Shown here in pieces: positions 1 to 6,045 of a stretch of 10,245 bases of DNA (position 1 is its first letter; each line of letters opens with the position of its first letter). Both the position numbers and the translations under genes were made by a program. The stretch comes from Bacillota bacterium (GTDB lineage: Bacteria; Bacillota; UBA4882; UBA8346), in assembly GCA_028282485.1 (NCBI GenBank), contig JANQHU010000175.1, positions 1 to 10,245 of the forward strand, written 5' to 3'. The notes beneath the pieces are model-generated. The model worked only from the letters and a program-made list of their open reading frames with translations, was not told where the DNA came from and made no database searches.

Positions 1-660
1 CTCAATCGCCATATTGGCCATGGTAAAACGATGATCCATAGAGAGGGCGTCAATAGCTTCGCCGCTAAATTCCATGGCTTGATAAAGGGCCCCGTCAACC
101 CCGATTTTTCCGATGGTATAGAGGATGAGATCCTTCCCCCCCACCCAGCGGGGCAGCTTACCATAGTAAATAAACTTAATACTCTCCGGCACTTTAAACC
201 AGGCTTCTCCCAGAGCCATTCCGGCTGCCATATCGGTACTGCCTACTCCCGTTGAAAAGGCTCCTAAGGCCCCGTAAGTGCAGGTGTGGGAGTCAGCACC
301 AATTACCAAGTCACCGGGGCCGACCAGCCCTTTTTCCGGCAACAGGCAGTGTTCCACACCCATTTCTCCAATTTCAAAATAGTTGACTATCCCGTACTTT
401 TTGGCAAAATCCCGCATCATTTTAGCCTGTTCGGCAGACTTAATGTCTTTGTTGGGCGTAAAATGGTCGGGAACCAGGGCTACTCTTTCTTGATCAAAGA
501 CTTTTTCAACACCAATTCTCTTAAACTCTTTGATGGCCACAGGAGTGGTAATATCATTACCTAATACCAAATCTAGTTTGGCATTAATTAACTCCCCGGG
601 AACCACTTGGGTTTTACTGGCATGCGCAGCCAAGATTTTTTCTGTGATGGTCATCCCCAT
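1..660 (-). CDS. leuC: 3-isopropylmalate dehydratase large subunit, N-terminal 220 residues (partial)
   Basis: The open frame runs from the ATG at 660 off the left edge of the window, giving 220 codons without a stop. The family enzyme is an aconitase-like [4Fe-4S] hydro-lyase that isomerises 2- and 3-isopropylmalate in leucine synthesis, working with the small subunit LeuD. Visible family motifs are VPDH (63-66), GVEH (101-104), and DSHTCTYGALGAFSTGVGSTD-type active-site sequence starting at residue 123. The cluster-binding cysteines lie in the missing C-terminal half. The short form (about 420 residues) of LeuC/homoaconitase is expected from the N-terminus MGMTITEKIL. The start is chosen because AGAGGTGA lies 6 nt upstream of the ATG at 660; a second ATG two codons on is too far. 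A homoaconitase or methylmalate/citraconate isomerase role cannot be excluded because this superfamily shares these motifs. No leuA, leuB or leuD is visible, since the downstream side is outside the window. Confidence 0.93.
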   Translation of the reverse strand, partial: MGMTITEKILAAHASKTQVVPGELINAKLDLVLGNDITTPVAIKEFKRIGVEKVFDQERVALVPDHFTPNKDIKSAEQAKMMRDFAKKYGIVNYFEIGEMGVEHCLLPEKGLVGPGDLVIGADSHTCTYGALGAFSTGVGSTDMAAGMALGEAWFKVPESIKFIYYGKLPRWVGGKDLILYTIGKIGVDGALYQAMEFSGEAIDALSMDHRFTMANMAIE

Positions 661-701
661 TTTCAAATCACCTCTTTATTTTTATTTAAGATAATAGATA
701 G

Positions 702-721
702 AATACGAAATAGATCGTATT
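702..721. promoter_or_regulatory. 20-bp palindrome upstream of leuC (possible operator)
   Basis: AATACGA (702-708) and TCGTATT (715-721) form a perfect 7-bp inverted repeat around a 6-bp centre. It lies about 40 nt upstream of the leuC start and just before its Shine-Dalgarno region. The symmetry and half-site length suit a dimeric repressor, but no regulator is identified and no convincing -35/-10 pair was found for leuC. It could also be chance in AT-rich DNA, although the CG-containing arms make that less likely. Confidence 0.3.
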
Positions 722-732
722 TATTTATTTAC

Positions 733-774
733 AAGTAAAACTTTAAAAGCCAAAAAGTTTCTTAAGTTTTACTT
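733..774 (-). terminator. AT-rich inverted repeat after the methyltransferase gene (weak terminator candidate)
   Basis: AAGTAAAACTT (733-743) and AAGTTTTACTT (764-774) are perfect 11-bp complements around a 20-nt loop. They begin 4 nt past the methyltransferase stop codon. The stem is AT-rich and is followed on the minus strand only by an A/T mixed tract rather than a clear U-run, so termination strength is uncertain. It may separate the methyltransferase transcript from leuC. Confidence 0.35.
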
Positions 775-778
775 TGTT

Positions 779-1621
779 TTATTTAAGTGGTTTTTGGCCC
801 AGAGCCAAAACCATGGGTAGTTCGATCACCTTACCTTCTTTATTGGAGGTGCGGCAATTACAAGCCAGTTTGTCAACCTTAATTTCCCGAAACCCAGCTT
901 GCCCAAACCACTCCTTTAATTCAGCCGGCTCAAAGCCAAGCCAGAGGTCAAATTTTTCTTTTTTTAACCAGTGTTGCTGATGGCTGACAATATCGGAAAT
1001 AATCGCCCAGCCGCCGGGTTTTAAAATACGCCCCATTTCTTTGATCCCTAAGGCCGGATCTAACAGATGATGGAGCAACAGGTTAGCAAAAACCCGATCC
1101 TGGCTGGCTTCCGGTAACGGGAGATCATGAGCATTGCCTTCTACCAGTTCGATATTGGTAAATCCTTCCCGAACAAACTCATTACCAGCCACTTCTAACA
1201 TAGCCGTGGAAATATCTACAGCCACTACCTTCTGGGTATGACGAGCCAAAACTTTGGCTAAATAACCAGTCCCCGTTCCTAAATCAGCCACTGTAAAATC
1301 TGCTTGCAGGGGGGTTTTAGTTACTAAAATTTCCGCTAACGCATTTCCATAACAGCCTTTCCGGAGCTCGTCATAGACGGGTGCTACTTCGGTAAAATAG
1401 GCTTTATTTTCTTCTTCCCCGGCAATATAGTTTTGGGAATTACCGCTGGTCACCCACTGGAGGAGAGCCGCTTTGGAGAAACGCCATTCCCGCCCCACTT
1501 TTCGGGCTGGCAGGGCTTCTTCCCGCAATAGTTTGAGAAAAGTTTTACTACTTACCTGAAAAAGCTCACTAGCTTCTTCGAGAGTTAAAATATCCTTAGA
1601 ATACGCTTTAGTTTCTGCCAT
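779..1621 (-). CDS. Helix-turn-helix / SAM-dependent methyltransferase fusion protein
   Basis: The 280-residue protein has two parts. Residues about 11-60 form an excisionase/MerR-type winged helix-turn-helix (LTLEEASELFQVSSKTFLKLL followed by LPARKVGREWRF, the usual HTH_17 pattern). Residues about 75-250 form a class I methyltransferase (Methyltransf_11 type). Motif I is DLGTGTGYLA at 113-122, motif II is VVAVDIS at 132-138, and RILKPGG is at 198-204. A CNC cysteine pair sits at 254-256, followed by a short C-terminal beta region. The substrate is unknown; no metal-binding set typical of ArsM is evident. The fusion suggests a DNA-binding regulator whose output depends on methyl transfer or SAM binding, or a methyltransferase that controls itself, but this is inference. 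The ATG at 1621 is forced by an in-frame stop just upstream. The GGAGG lies 12 nt away, which is somewhat long. The gene has its own promoter and precedes leuC on the same strand. Confidence 0.85.
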   Translation of the reverse strand: MAETKAYSKDILTLEEASELFQVSSKTFLKLLREEALPARKVGREWRFSKAALLQWVTSGNSQNYIAGEEENKAYFTEVAPVYDELRKGCYGNALAEILVTKTPLQADFTVADLGTGTGYLAKVLARHTQKVVAVDISTAMLEVAGNEFVREGFTNIELVEGNAHDLPLPEASQDRVFANLLLHHLLDPALGIKEMGRILKPGGWAIISDIVSHQQHWLKKEKFDLWLGFEPAELKEWFGQAGFREIKVDKLACNCRTSNKEGKVIELPMVLALGQKPLK

Positions 1622-1660
1622 TATTTAGTAAAACCTCCCTCGCTAACTTTCTTTAATTTC

Positions 1661-1689
1661 ATTATATGTGAACCACCCCAAAAAATCAA
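1661..1689 (-). promoter_or_regulatory. Sigma-A type promoter for the HTH-methyltransferase gene
   Basis: Reading the minus strand, TTGATT (1689-1684) is followed by exactly 17 nt and then a consensus TATAAT (1666-1661). Transcription would begin near 1654, about 33 nt before the ATG. The -10 box is perfect and the -35 box matches 4 of 6 positions. Confidence 0.7.
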
Positions 1690-1851
1690 GAATTAAATTA
1701 ACTTAAATTCCGTTATTTACTCTTAAATTCCTTTTAAACCAAAACAAAAATTTAAAAATAAATTTAAAATTAAGTATTATTTATTACTTTGTATGTGTCG
1801 ACAATCTATATAAGGCTAGTTATTGCCAAAATACACCTTAAATATCAAAAT
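1690..1851. other. AT-rich divergent intergenic region between methyltransferase gene and ftsE
   Basis: No coding region is supported here. The stretch is very AT-rich, with two tandem copies of AAATTTAAAA-like sequence around 1749-1770. It presumably contains the start of ftsEX operon transcription. A TATATAAG box at about 1807 is the best -10-like element on the plus strand, but its -35 partner is poor, so no promoter is called. Confidence 0.4.
1702..1731. repeat. Two 10-bp direct repeats with 20-bp period
   Basis: CTTAAATTCC occurs at 1702-1711 and again at 1722-1731. The repeats are exactly 20 bp apart, two helical turns, so they face the same side of the DNA. Relative to the methyltransferase promoter they sit around -53 and -73, a place common for activator sites. 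They could equally serve the divergent ftsE operon. Confidence 0.4.
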
Positions 1852-1902
1852 TAAGTGCCAACGGCTTCTCGGTGACGGTTACCTCTGTGATTGTCAGGCT
1901 TA
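1852..1902 (+). promoter_or_regulatory. Structured leader RNA candidate upstream of ftsE
   Basis: TGACGGTTAC (1873-1882) can pair fully with GTGATTGTCA (1887-1896) across a CTCT loop, giving a 10-bp stem with three G-U pairs. G-U tolerance suggests an RNA rather than a DNA element. TAAG and CC (1852-1859, 2-nt bulge) can pair with GGCTTA (1897-1902), enclosing that hairpin. A strong Shine-Dalgarno (GGGGAGG, 1905-1911) follows directly. I compared it by eye with common riboswitch core motifs (FMN, SAM-I, lysine, c-di-GMP-I, M-box, T-box) and found no match. It may be a new cis element or simply a chance fold. Confidence 0.25.
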
Positions 1903-1915
1903 TCGGGGAGGAATC

Positions 1916-2020
1916 TTGGAGAAAGTGTCGAAATTACAAAACAAAAACGACAGCCTTTCTTTTCGAAATTGGGGTGAAAATAATTTTAATTCAGTTTGTA
2001 GGAGTATCAAAAGTTTATAA
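1916..2020 (+). CDS. Possible 34-residue leader peptide overlapping the ftsE start
   Basis: A TTG at 1916 lies 4 nt after the strong Shine-Dalgarno GGGGAGG (1905-1911) and opens a 34-codon frame beginning with TTG-Glu-Lys-Val-Ser and ending at TAA 2018-2020. It overlaps the beginning of ftsE in another frame, so it could couple translation to ftsE, which has no good start signal of its own. The peptide is polar and unlike any family I know. The spacing is short and the frame may be chance. Confidence 0.2.
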   Translation: MEKVSKLQNKNDSLSFRNWGENNFNSVCRSIKSL

Positions 2021-2666
2021 TAATGGAATTAAGGCCTTACAAAATATTGACCTAAAAATTAATCGCGGCGAATTCATCTTCTTAGTAGGCCAAAGTGGTG
2101 CTGGCAAGACTACTTTTATGAAAATGATCATTCGCAGAGAACTTCCTTCCAAAGGCCAAATCTTTATTGGACGGAATTGTTTAAATAAAATGAAAGAAAA
2201 AGAGGTTCCGGTTTTTCGGCGCAATATTGGCTTTATTTTTCAAGACTTTAAACTCTTATCCAATAAAACGGTTTTTGAAAATGTTGCTTTTGCCTTAGAA
2301 GTAATTGAGGCTACTAAAACGGAAATTCAGAAACAAGTTCCGCAAGTACTAGATTTAGTCGGCCTTAAAAATAAAGAAAAACTATTTCCCTCCGAATTAT
2401 CAGGGGGAGAACAACAAAGGGTCTCTTTAGCAAGAGCTATTGTCAACCGGCCCCTGATCTTACTAGCCGACGAACCAACGGGTAATCTAGATCCGGATAC
2501 CGCTTGGGGTTTAATGGATTTATTGTTAGAAATCAACAAACGCGGGACCACTATCATTATGGCTACTCACAATAAAGCCGTAGTCGATCAATTGCAAAGG
2601 CGCGTAATTGCTTTGGAAGAAGGAAAAATTGTAAGGGATGAAGCGAAAGGGGTCTATGAGGTTTGA
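1974..2666 (+). CDS. ftsE: Cell-division ATP-binding protein FtsE
   Basis: FtsE is the ATPase of the FtsEX complex, an ABC-type machine at the septum that uses ATP to switch on peptidoglycan hydrolases rather than to transport. Counting from the GTG at 1974 (230 residues): Walker A GQSGAGKT 39-46, Q-loop FQDFKLL around 90, signature LSGGEQQRVS from 142, Walker B LILLADEPTGNLDP from 161, and switch histidine in MATHN at 199. The internal stretch RRNIGFIFQDFKLL and the ending VRDEAKG closely follow Bacillus FtsE. The start is unclear. The conserved N-terminus (LIQFVGVSKVY) begins near 1986, but the only standard starts in frame are GTG 1974, without a Shine-Dalgarno, and GTG 1872, which adds 34 unconserved residues. 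An ATT at 1983 lies 5 nt after GGGGTGA. The stop overlaps ftsX by 4 nt, so the two are co-translated. Confidence 0.95.
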   Translation: MKIILIQFVGVSKVYNNGIKALQNIDLKINRGEFIFLVGQSGAGKTTFMKMIIRRELPSKGQIFIGRNCLNKMKEKEVPVFRRNIGFIFQDFKLLSNKTVFENVAFALEVIEATKTEIQKQVPQVLDLVGLKNKEKLFPSELSGGEQQRVSLARAIVNRPLILLADEPTGNLDPDTAWGLMDLLLEINKRGTTIIMATHNKAVVDQLQRRVIALEEGKIVRDEAKGVYEV

Positions 2667-3532
2667 AATTAAAAACTTTTTGGTATTTTACCAAAGAGGC
2701 TTCTTTGGGTCTAATAAGAAATGGCATAATGAGCTTTACGGCAGTCTTTACAATAACTTTATCTTTGGTGATTTTAGGTTGTTTTTATATCGTGATGAAT
2801 AATTTTGCCTATTTTGCCGATTTAGCTAAAGAGGTTCTCGAAATCCGGGTCTACTTAAAAGAAGAGGCGGACCCGATCACTCTGCAGACAGAAATCCTAA
2901 AATTTTCAGGAGTAAAAGATGTGAAGTTTGTCTCGAAACTAGACGGGGCGAAATGGCTGGAGAAAAATTTAGGGATCAAAGAAATTTTTGTAACTGAAGA
3001 TAATCCTCTGCCGGATATGATTAATATTAAATTAGCCGAAGATGCTAAGGTGAAAAATCTGGTCAGGAGTATCAACACTTTAGAAGGGATTGAAGAAGTA
3101 GAGTACGGCAAAACCTTTATTGAAGCCATGTTGGTAATCGTCAGAATTGTCTGGATTGTGGGCATTAGTTTATTAGCTCTAATTGGCTTAGTAGTTTTAT
3201 ATATCATTGCCAATACCATTAAGTTAACCGTGATTGCCCGGCGCAAGGAAATCGAGATCATGAAGCTGGTAGGGGCTACCGACTGGTTTATTCGTTGGCC
3301 GTTTCTGCTGGAAGGAATCTTTTTAGGCTTGGTTAGTTCGGTAGTTACCGCAGTTATTTTATCCAAGTTTTACGTCTTCATCGGTCAGTATATTAAACAA
3401 ATAGCCCCCTTTATTCCTTTGGTTAATGCCGGTGAATTAATTAATCAGTTAGTTATGATTGTCATCGCCTCGGGAATCATTTTTGGAATCATTGGAAGTG
3501 TCTTTTCCATTAAAAAGTTTCTCCGAGTTTAA
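2663..3532 (+). CDS. ftsX: Cell-division permease-like protein FtsX
   Basis: FtsX is the membrane partner of FtsE; its large external loop contacts and activates a periplasmic or wall-side hydrolase. The 289-residue protein shows the family topology: a cytoplasmic start (MKLKTFWYFTKEA), a first membrane helix about 23-46, an external domain about 50-155, and three C-terminal helices about 157-187, 212-240 and 262-284. The conserved cytoplasmic loop ARRKEIEIMKLVGATDWFI (192-210) is present. Translation starts at a TTG that overlaps the ftsE stop (TTGA). An ATG at 2656 is in another frame. The length matches the family. The coiled-coil LytM gene that follows is its probable effector. Confidence 0.95.
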   Translation: MKLKTFWYFTKEASLGLIRNGIMSFTAVFTITLSLVILGCFYIVMNNFAYFADLAKEVLEIRVYLKEEADPITLQTEILKFSGVKDVKFVSKLDGAKWLEKNLGIKEIFVTEDNPLPDMINIKLAEDAKVKNLVRSINTLEGIEEVEYGKTFIEAMLVIVRIVWIVGISLLALIGLVVLYIIANTIKLTVIARRKEIEIMKLVGATDWFIRWPFLLEGIFLGLVSSVVTAVILSKFYVFIGQYIKQIAPFIPLVNAGELINQLVMIVIASGIIFGIIGSVFSIKKFLRV

Positions 3533-3568
3533 ATAAAGGGATTTTCCGCTAACTAGGGAGGGATTACC

Positions 3569-4723
3569 ATGCTACCAGGGAAGCACCGGATTATTAAAAT
3601 ATTGTTTCTGTTAATGATCATTTTTATATTAGTAGAGCCAGCCAGTTTGGCCATTTCCCGGAATGAGATTCAAAGTAAGATTCGGCTTGCCCGCAAGAAA
3701 CTGCAACAGACCAAAAAGCGGGAACGCCGAGTTTTAGGAAGTCTGCGGAGAAATCAAAAGGAATTAAACCGGATACATCATAATTTGCGGCGCTTAAATA
3801 CCCGTCTGGGTAAGACCCAGAAAAAAATCGACCTGCTTAGTGAACAAATTGAGAACAAGCAAAAAGAGATTGGATCTTTACAACTGGATATTGAGCAACA
3901 TCACGAAATGATGAAAACTCGTCTGGTAACGATCTATAAGTATGGTTACCAGAGCTATTTGGAAGTCTTATTAAAAGCCCGGGATTTTAGTCAATTTGTT
4001 TCCCGCTTCGAGATGGTGGGCGGCTTTATTAAAGCGGATCTGGCCCAAGTAAAAAAACTAAAAGCACAACGTCAGATAGTTGAGCAAAAAAAACAAGATA
4101 TTATTGATCGGGGGAAAGAACTGGAGCGCCAGGAAAATCTCTATATGAAGCTTAAATCTCAAAGCAAGCAAGAGCATAACCGTTGGCTCTCCAAAGTACG
4201 AAAAAAAAAGATCGAACTATCGGCTATTCAGAAAAATCGCAAAAAACTCTCCCGATCCTTGGATGAGTTGCAAAAGTTATCTAAAAGACTCGAAGCCCAA
4301 ATTCGGGATATGCAAAATCGCAACAAGCTCGCCTTAGGAACTGGAAAAATGATCTGGCCGGTAAGAGGCCGCATTACCTCTCGTTTTGGCTACCGCGTCC
4401 ATCCCATTTTAAAGAAACGCAAATATCATACCGGGCTAGATCTGGCAGCCCCACGAGGCACTAAAATAAAAGCGGCGGACGCCGGAGTAGTAATTTTTTG
4501 CAGATATAACGGTGGTTATGGGAAAATGATCATAATTGACCATGGCAAGAATATATCTAGTGTATACGCCCATTGCCACACTTTATTAGTAAAACGCGGC
4601 CAAAGAGTCCAAAAAGGAAATGTCATTGCCAAAGTAGGAAGTACGGGACTAAGTACCGGGCCTCATTTACATTTTGAAATTCGGCAAAACGGAGTTCCGA
4701 TTAATCCTTTAAAGAAGTTATAA
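3569..4723 (+). CDS. Murein hydrolase/activator of the EnvC family (coiled coil plus M23 LytM domain)
   Basis: The 384-residue protein has an N-terminal hydrophobic segment (about 8-29, ending in PASLA, a plausible signal peptide). A long charged coiled coil follows (about 31-125 and 155-252), then a C-terminal LytM/peptidase M23 domain (about 262-380). In EnvC, CwlO and PcsB-type partners the coiled coil docks on FtsX. All LytM zinc and catalytic residues are visible: His287 and Asp291 in HTGLD, His335 in YAH, and His366/His368 in HLHFE. E. coli EnvC has lost these residues and only activates amidases. This protein therefore looks like an active endopeptidase cutting peptide cross-links, which is inference from motif integrity. 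The ATG follows GGGAGGG by 6 nt. It lies 36 nt after ftsX and 29 nt before the protease gene, in one apparent operon. Confidence 0.9.
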   Translation: MLPGKHRIIKILFLLMIIFILVEPASLAISRNEIQSKIRLARKKLQQTKKRERRVLGSLRRNQKELNRIHHNLRRLNTRLGKTQKKIDLLSEQIENKQKEIGSLQLDIEQHHEMMKTRLVTIYKYGYQSYLEVLLKARDFSQFVSRFEMVGGFIKADLAQVKKLKAQRQIVEQKKQDIIDRGKELERQENLYMKLKSQSKQEHNRWLSKVRKKKIELSAIQKNRKKLSRSLDELQKLSKRLEAQIRDMQNRNKLALGTGKMIWPVRGRITSRFGYRVHPILKKRKYHTGLDLAAPRGTKIKAADAGVVIFCRYNGGYGKMIIIDHGKNISSVYAHCHTLLVKRGQRVQKGNVIAKVGSTGLSTGPHLHFEIRQNGVPINPLKKL

Positions 4724-4752
4724 ATTAGCATTTTCGCCGAAGGAGAATTTTT

Positions 4753-6021
4753 TTGAAGGAAAAAAAGAAGCGTAGCCTTATAATCAGCGGCTTAATCCTG
4801 ATCTGCGTGGTAGGAATAGTTTTTTGGTGGCAGGGTAATAGGCGTCATGGGAAGTATCATGACTTATTATCCGCTTTTTATGTGATGGGTTATCTCAAGC
4901 TCAATTATTATCAACCCCTTTCCGTGAAACCACTCTTCAAAGCTTATTGGGAAAAAGGTTCAATTGCGGAAATGCTTGAGGTCTTAGACGATCCCTATAC
5001 TCGTTTCTTTACCCGGGAACAATATATTGAGCTCAATAAGGATACTAAGGGCGTTTTTGGCGGGATAGGGGTTTATTTGGTCCCCAAAAAAGAGAGCCTG
5101 ATCATCTCCGAGATCGTGGCAAATTCTCCGGGAGCTCGAGGCGGCTTGCAAAAAGGCGATCGGATTATCAAGATTGACGGCCAGCTAATTAAAGAGTTAA
5201 CTCCAGAAGTGGCCTTAGCTAAAATTCGGGGCCGGGCTGGTTCCCCCGTTCTTTTAGGTATCCTGCGGCAGCAAGCTCTAGAGGAACGGCAATTAGAATT
5301 TAAAATCATTCGCCAAAAAATCTCTTTACCAACGGTCAAGTTAGAATTTCGTCAAGATCCCCAATTCGGTTGTTATGCCTACTTACGCATCTTTCAGTTT
5401 GCTGACAATACCCCTGTTTACCTTCGTAAAAAGTTAAATTTAATTGATCAGAAAGTCAATTGTCAAGCTCTTCTTTTGGATCTGCGGTCGAATCCGGGGG
5501 GTTCCTTAGAAGCCGCGGTGGCAGTAACTAGTGAATTTTTACCAAAAGGTACTCCTGTTTTACATATTAAAAGAAGAAATTTACCCTTACAAACTTTATT
5601 ATCCCGTAACCAAAAGGTATCTCGTCGGCTGCCAATAGTAGTTTTAGTAGACAAATATAGTGCTAGTGCGGCGGAAATCTTAGCCGGGGCCTTAAAAGAT
5701 CAAAAAATCGCTTTATTGGTGGGAACCGCCACCTTCGGCAAAGACTTAATTCAAGAGATTCAAGAATTACCGGGAGGCACTGCTTTTACGGTTACTATTG
5801 CCCGTTATTTAACTTCCGGAAAAATAAAAATTCATCAAAAAGGGATCCGCCCCCATAGAATAGTAGCAATTCCCCAAGCCTTTACTAAATTATTAAATGG
5901 CAATCCCGAGGAATACATGAAACTGCAGGAATTGCAGGAAAAGGAAGCCGTGCAGTTTTTACGGCAAGAAATTAAACGGTTCAAGACCACCAAGACTCTC
6001 TTAAGGGCTACTAATTTTTGA
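4753..6021 (+). CDS. C-terminal processing protease, S41 family with PDZ domain
   Basis: The 422-residue protein has a short basic start, one membrane segment (about 8-26), an N-terminal helical region ending in LDDPYTRFF (78-86), a PDZ domain (about 100-190), and the S41 protease domain (about 205-375). Catalytic residues are Ser305 in YSASAAE and Lys330 in TFGKD. They are 25 residues apart, as in plant D1-processing CtpA, and DLRSNPGGS (243-251) forms the usual core strand. Such proteases act on the outer side of the membrane and trim or degrade exported proteins, often murein hydrolases, which suits its place after the LytM gene. The start is a TTG 7 nt after AAGGAG; no ATG is available. 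It lacks the C-terminal peptidoglycan-binding domain of some Bacillus paralogues and ends in a charged helical tail. The gene symbol ctpA/ctpB cannot be decided. Confidence 0.93.
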   Translation: MKEKKKRSLIISGLILICVVGIVFWWQGNRRHGKYHDLLSAFYVMGYLKLNYYQPLSVKPLFKAYWEKGSIAEMLEVLDDPYTRFFTREQYIELNKDTKGVFGGIGVYLVPKKESLIISEIVANSPGARGGLQKGDRIIKIDGQLIKELTPEVALAKIRGRAGSPVLLGILRQQALEERQLEFKIIRQKISLPTVKLEFRQDPQFGCYAYLRIFQFADNTPVYLRKKLNLIDQKVNCQALLLDLRSNPGGSLEAAVAVTSEFLPKGTPVLHIKRRNLPLQTLLSRNQKVSRRLPIVVLVDKYSASAAEILAGALKDQKIALLVGTATFGKDLIQEIQELPGGTAFTVTIARYLTSGKIKIHQKGIRPHRIVAIPQAFTKLLNGNPEEYMKLQELQEKEAVQFLRQEIKRFKTTKTLLRATNF

Positions 6022-6045
6022 TTTTTTTAAGGAAGTGTGGATATT

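Noticed and set aside
31..564. Plus-strand open frames opposite leuC
   Set aside because: They are antisense to a well-conserved LeuC coding frame and show no family similarity or ribosome sites.
1784..1812. Promoter for ftsE around TATATA at 1807
   Set aside because: The -10 box is reasonable, but the sequence 16-18 nt upstream matches the -35 consensus at only two positions.
1823..1915. ATG-started frame running from 1823 into the ftsE start
   Set aside because: No Shine-Dalgarno precedes the ATG at 1823, and the part before 1916 overlaps the structured leader; only the TTG 1916 version has a ribosome site.
1872..1973. 34-residue N-terminal extension of FtsE from GTG 1872
   Set aside because: No ribosome site before it, it runs through the hairpin, and its residues do not resemble the FtsE N-terminus.
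2851..3366. Long minus-strand frame (171 codons) inside ftsX
   Set aside because: It is antisense to ftsX, which has clear family motifs and correct topology; composition is that of a shadow frame.
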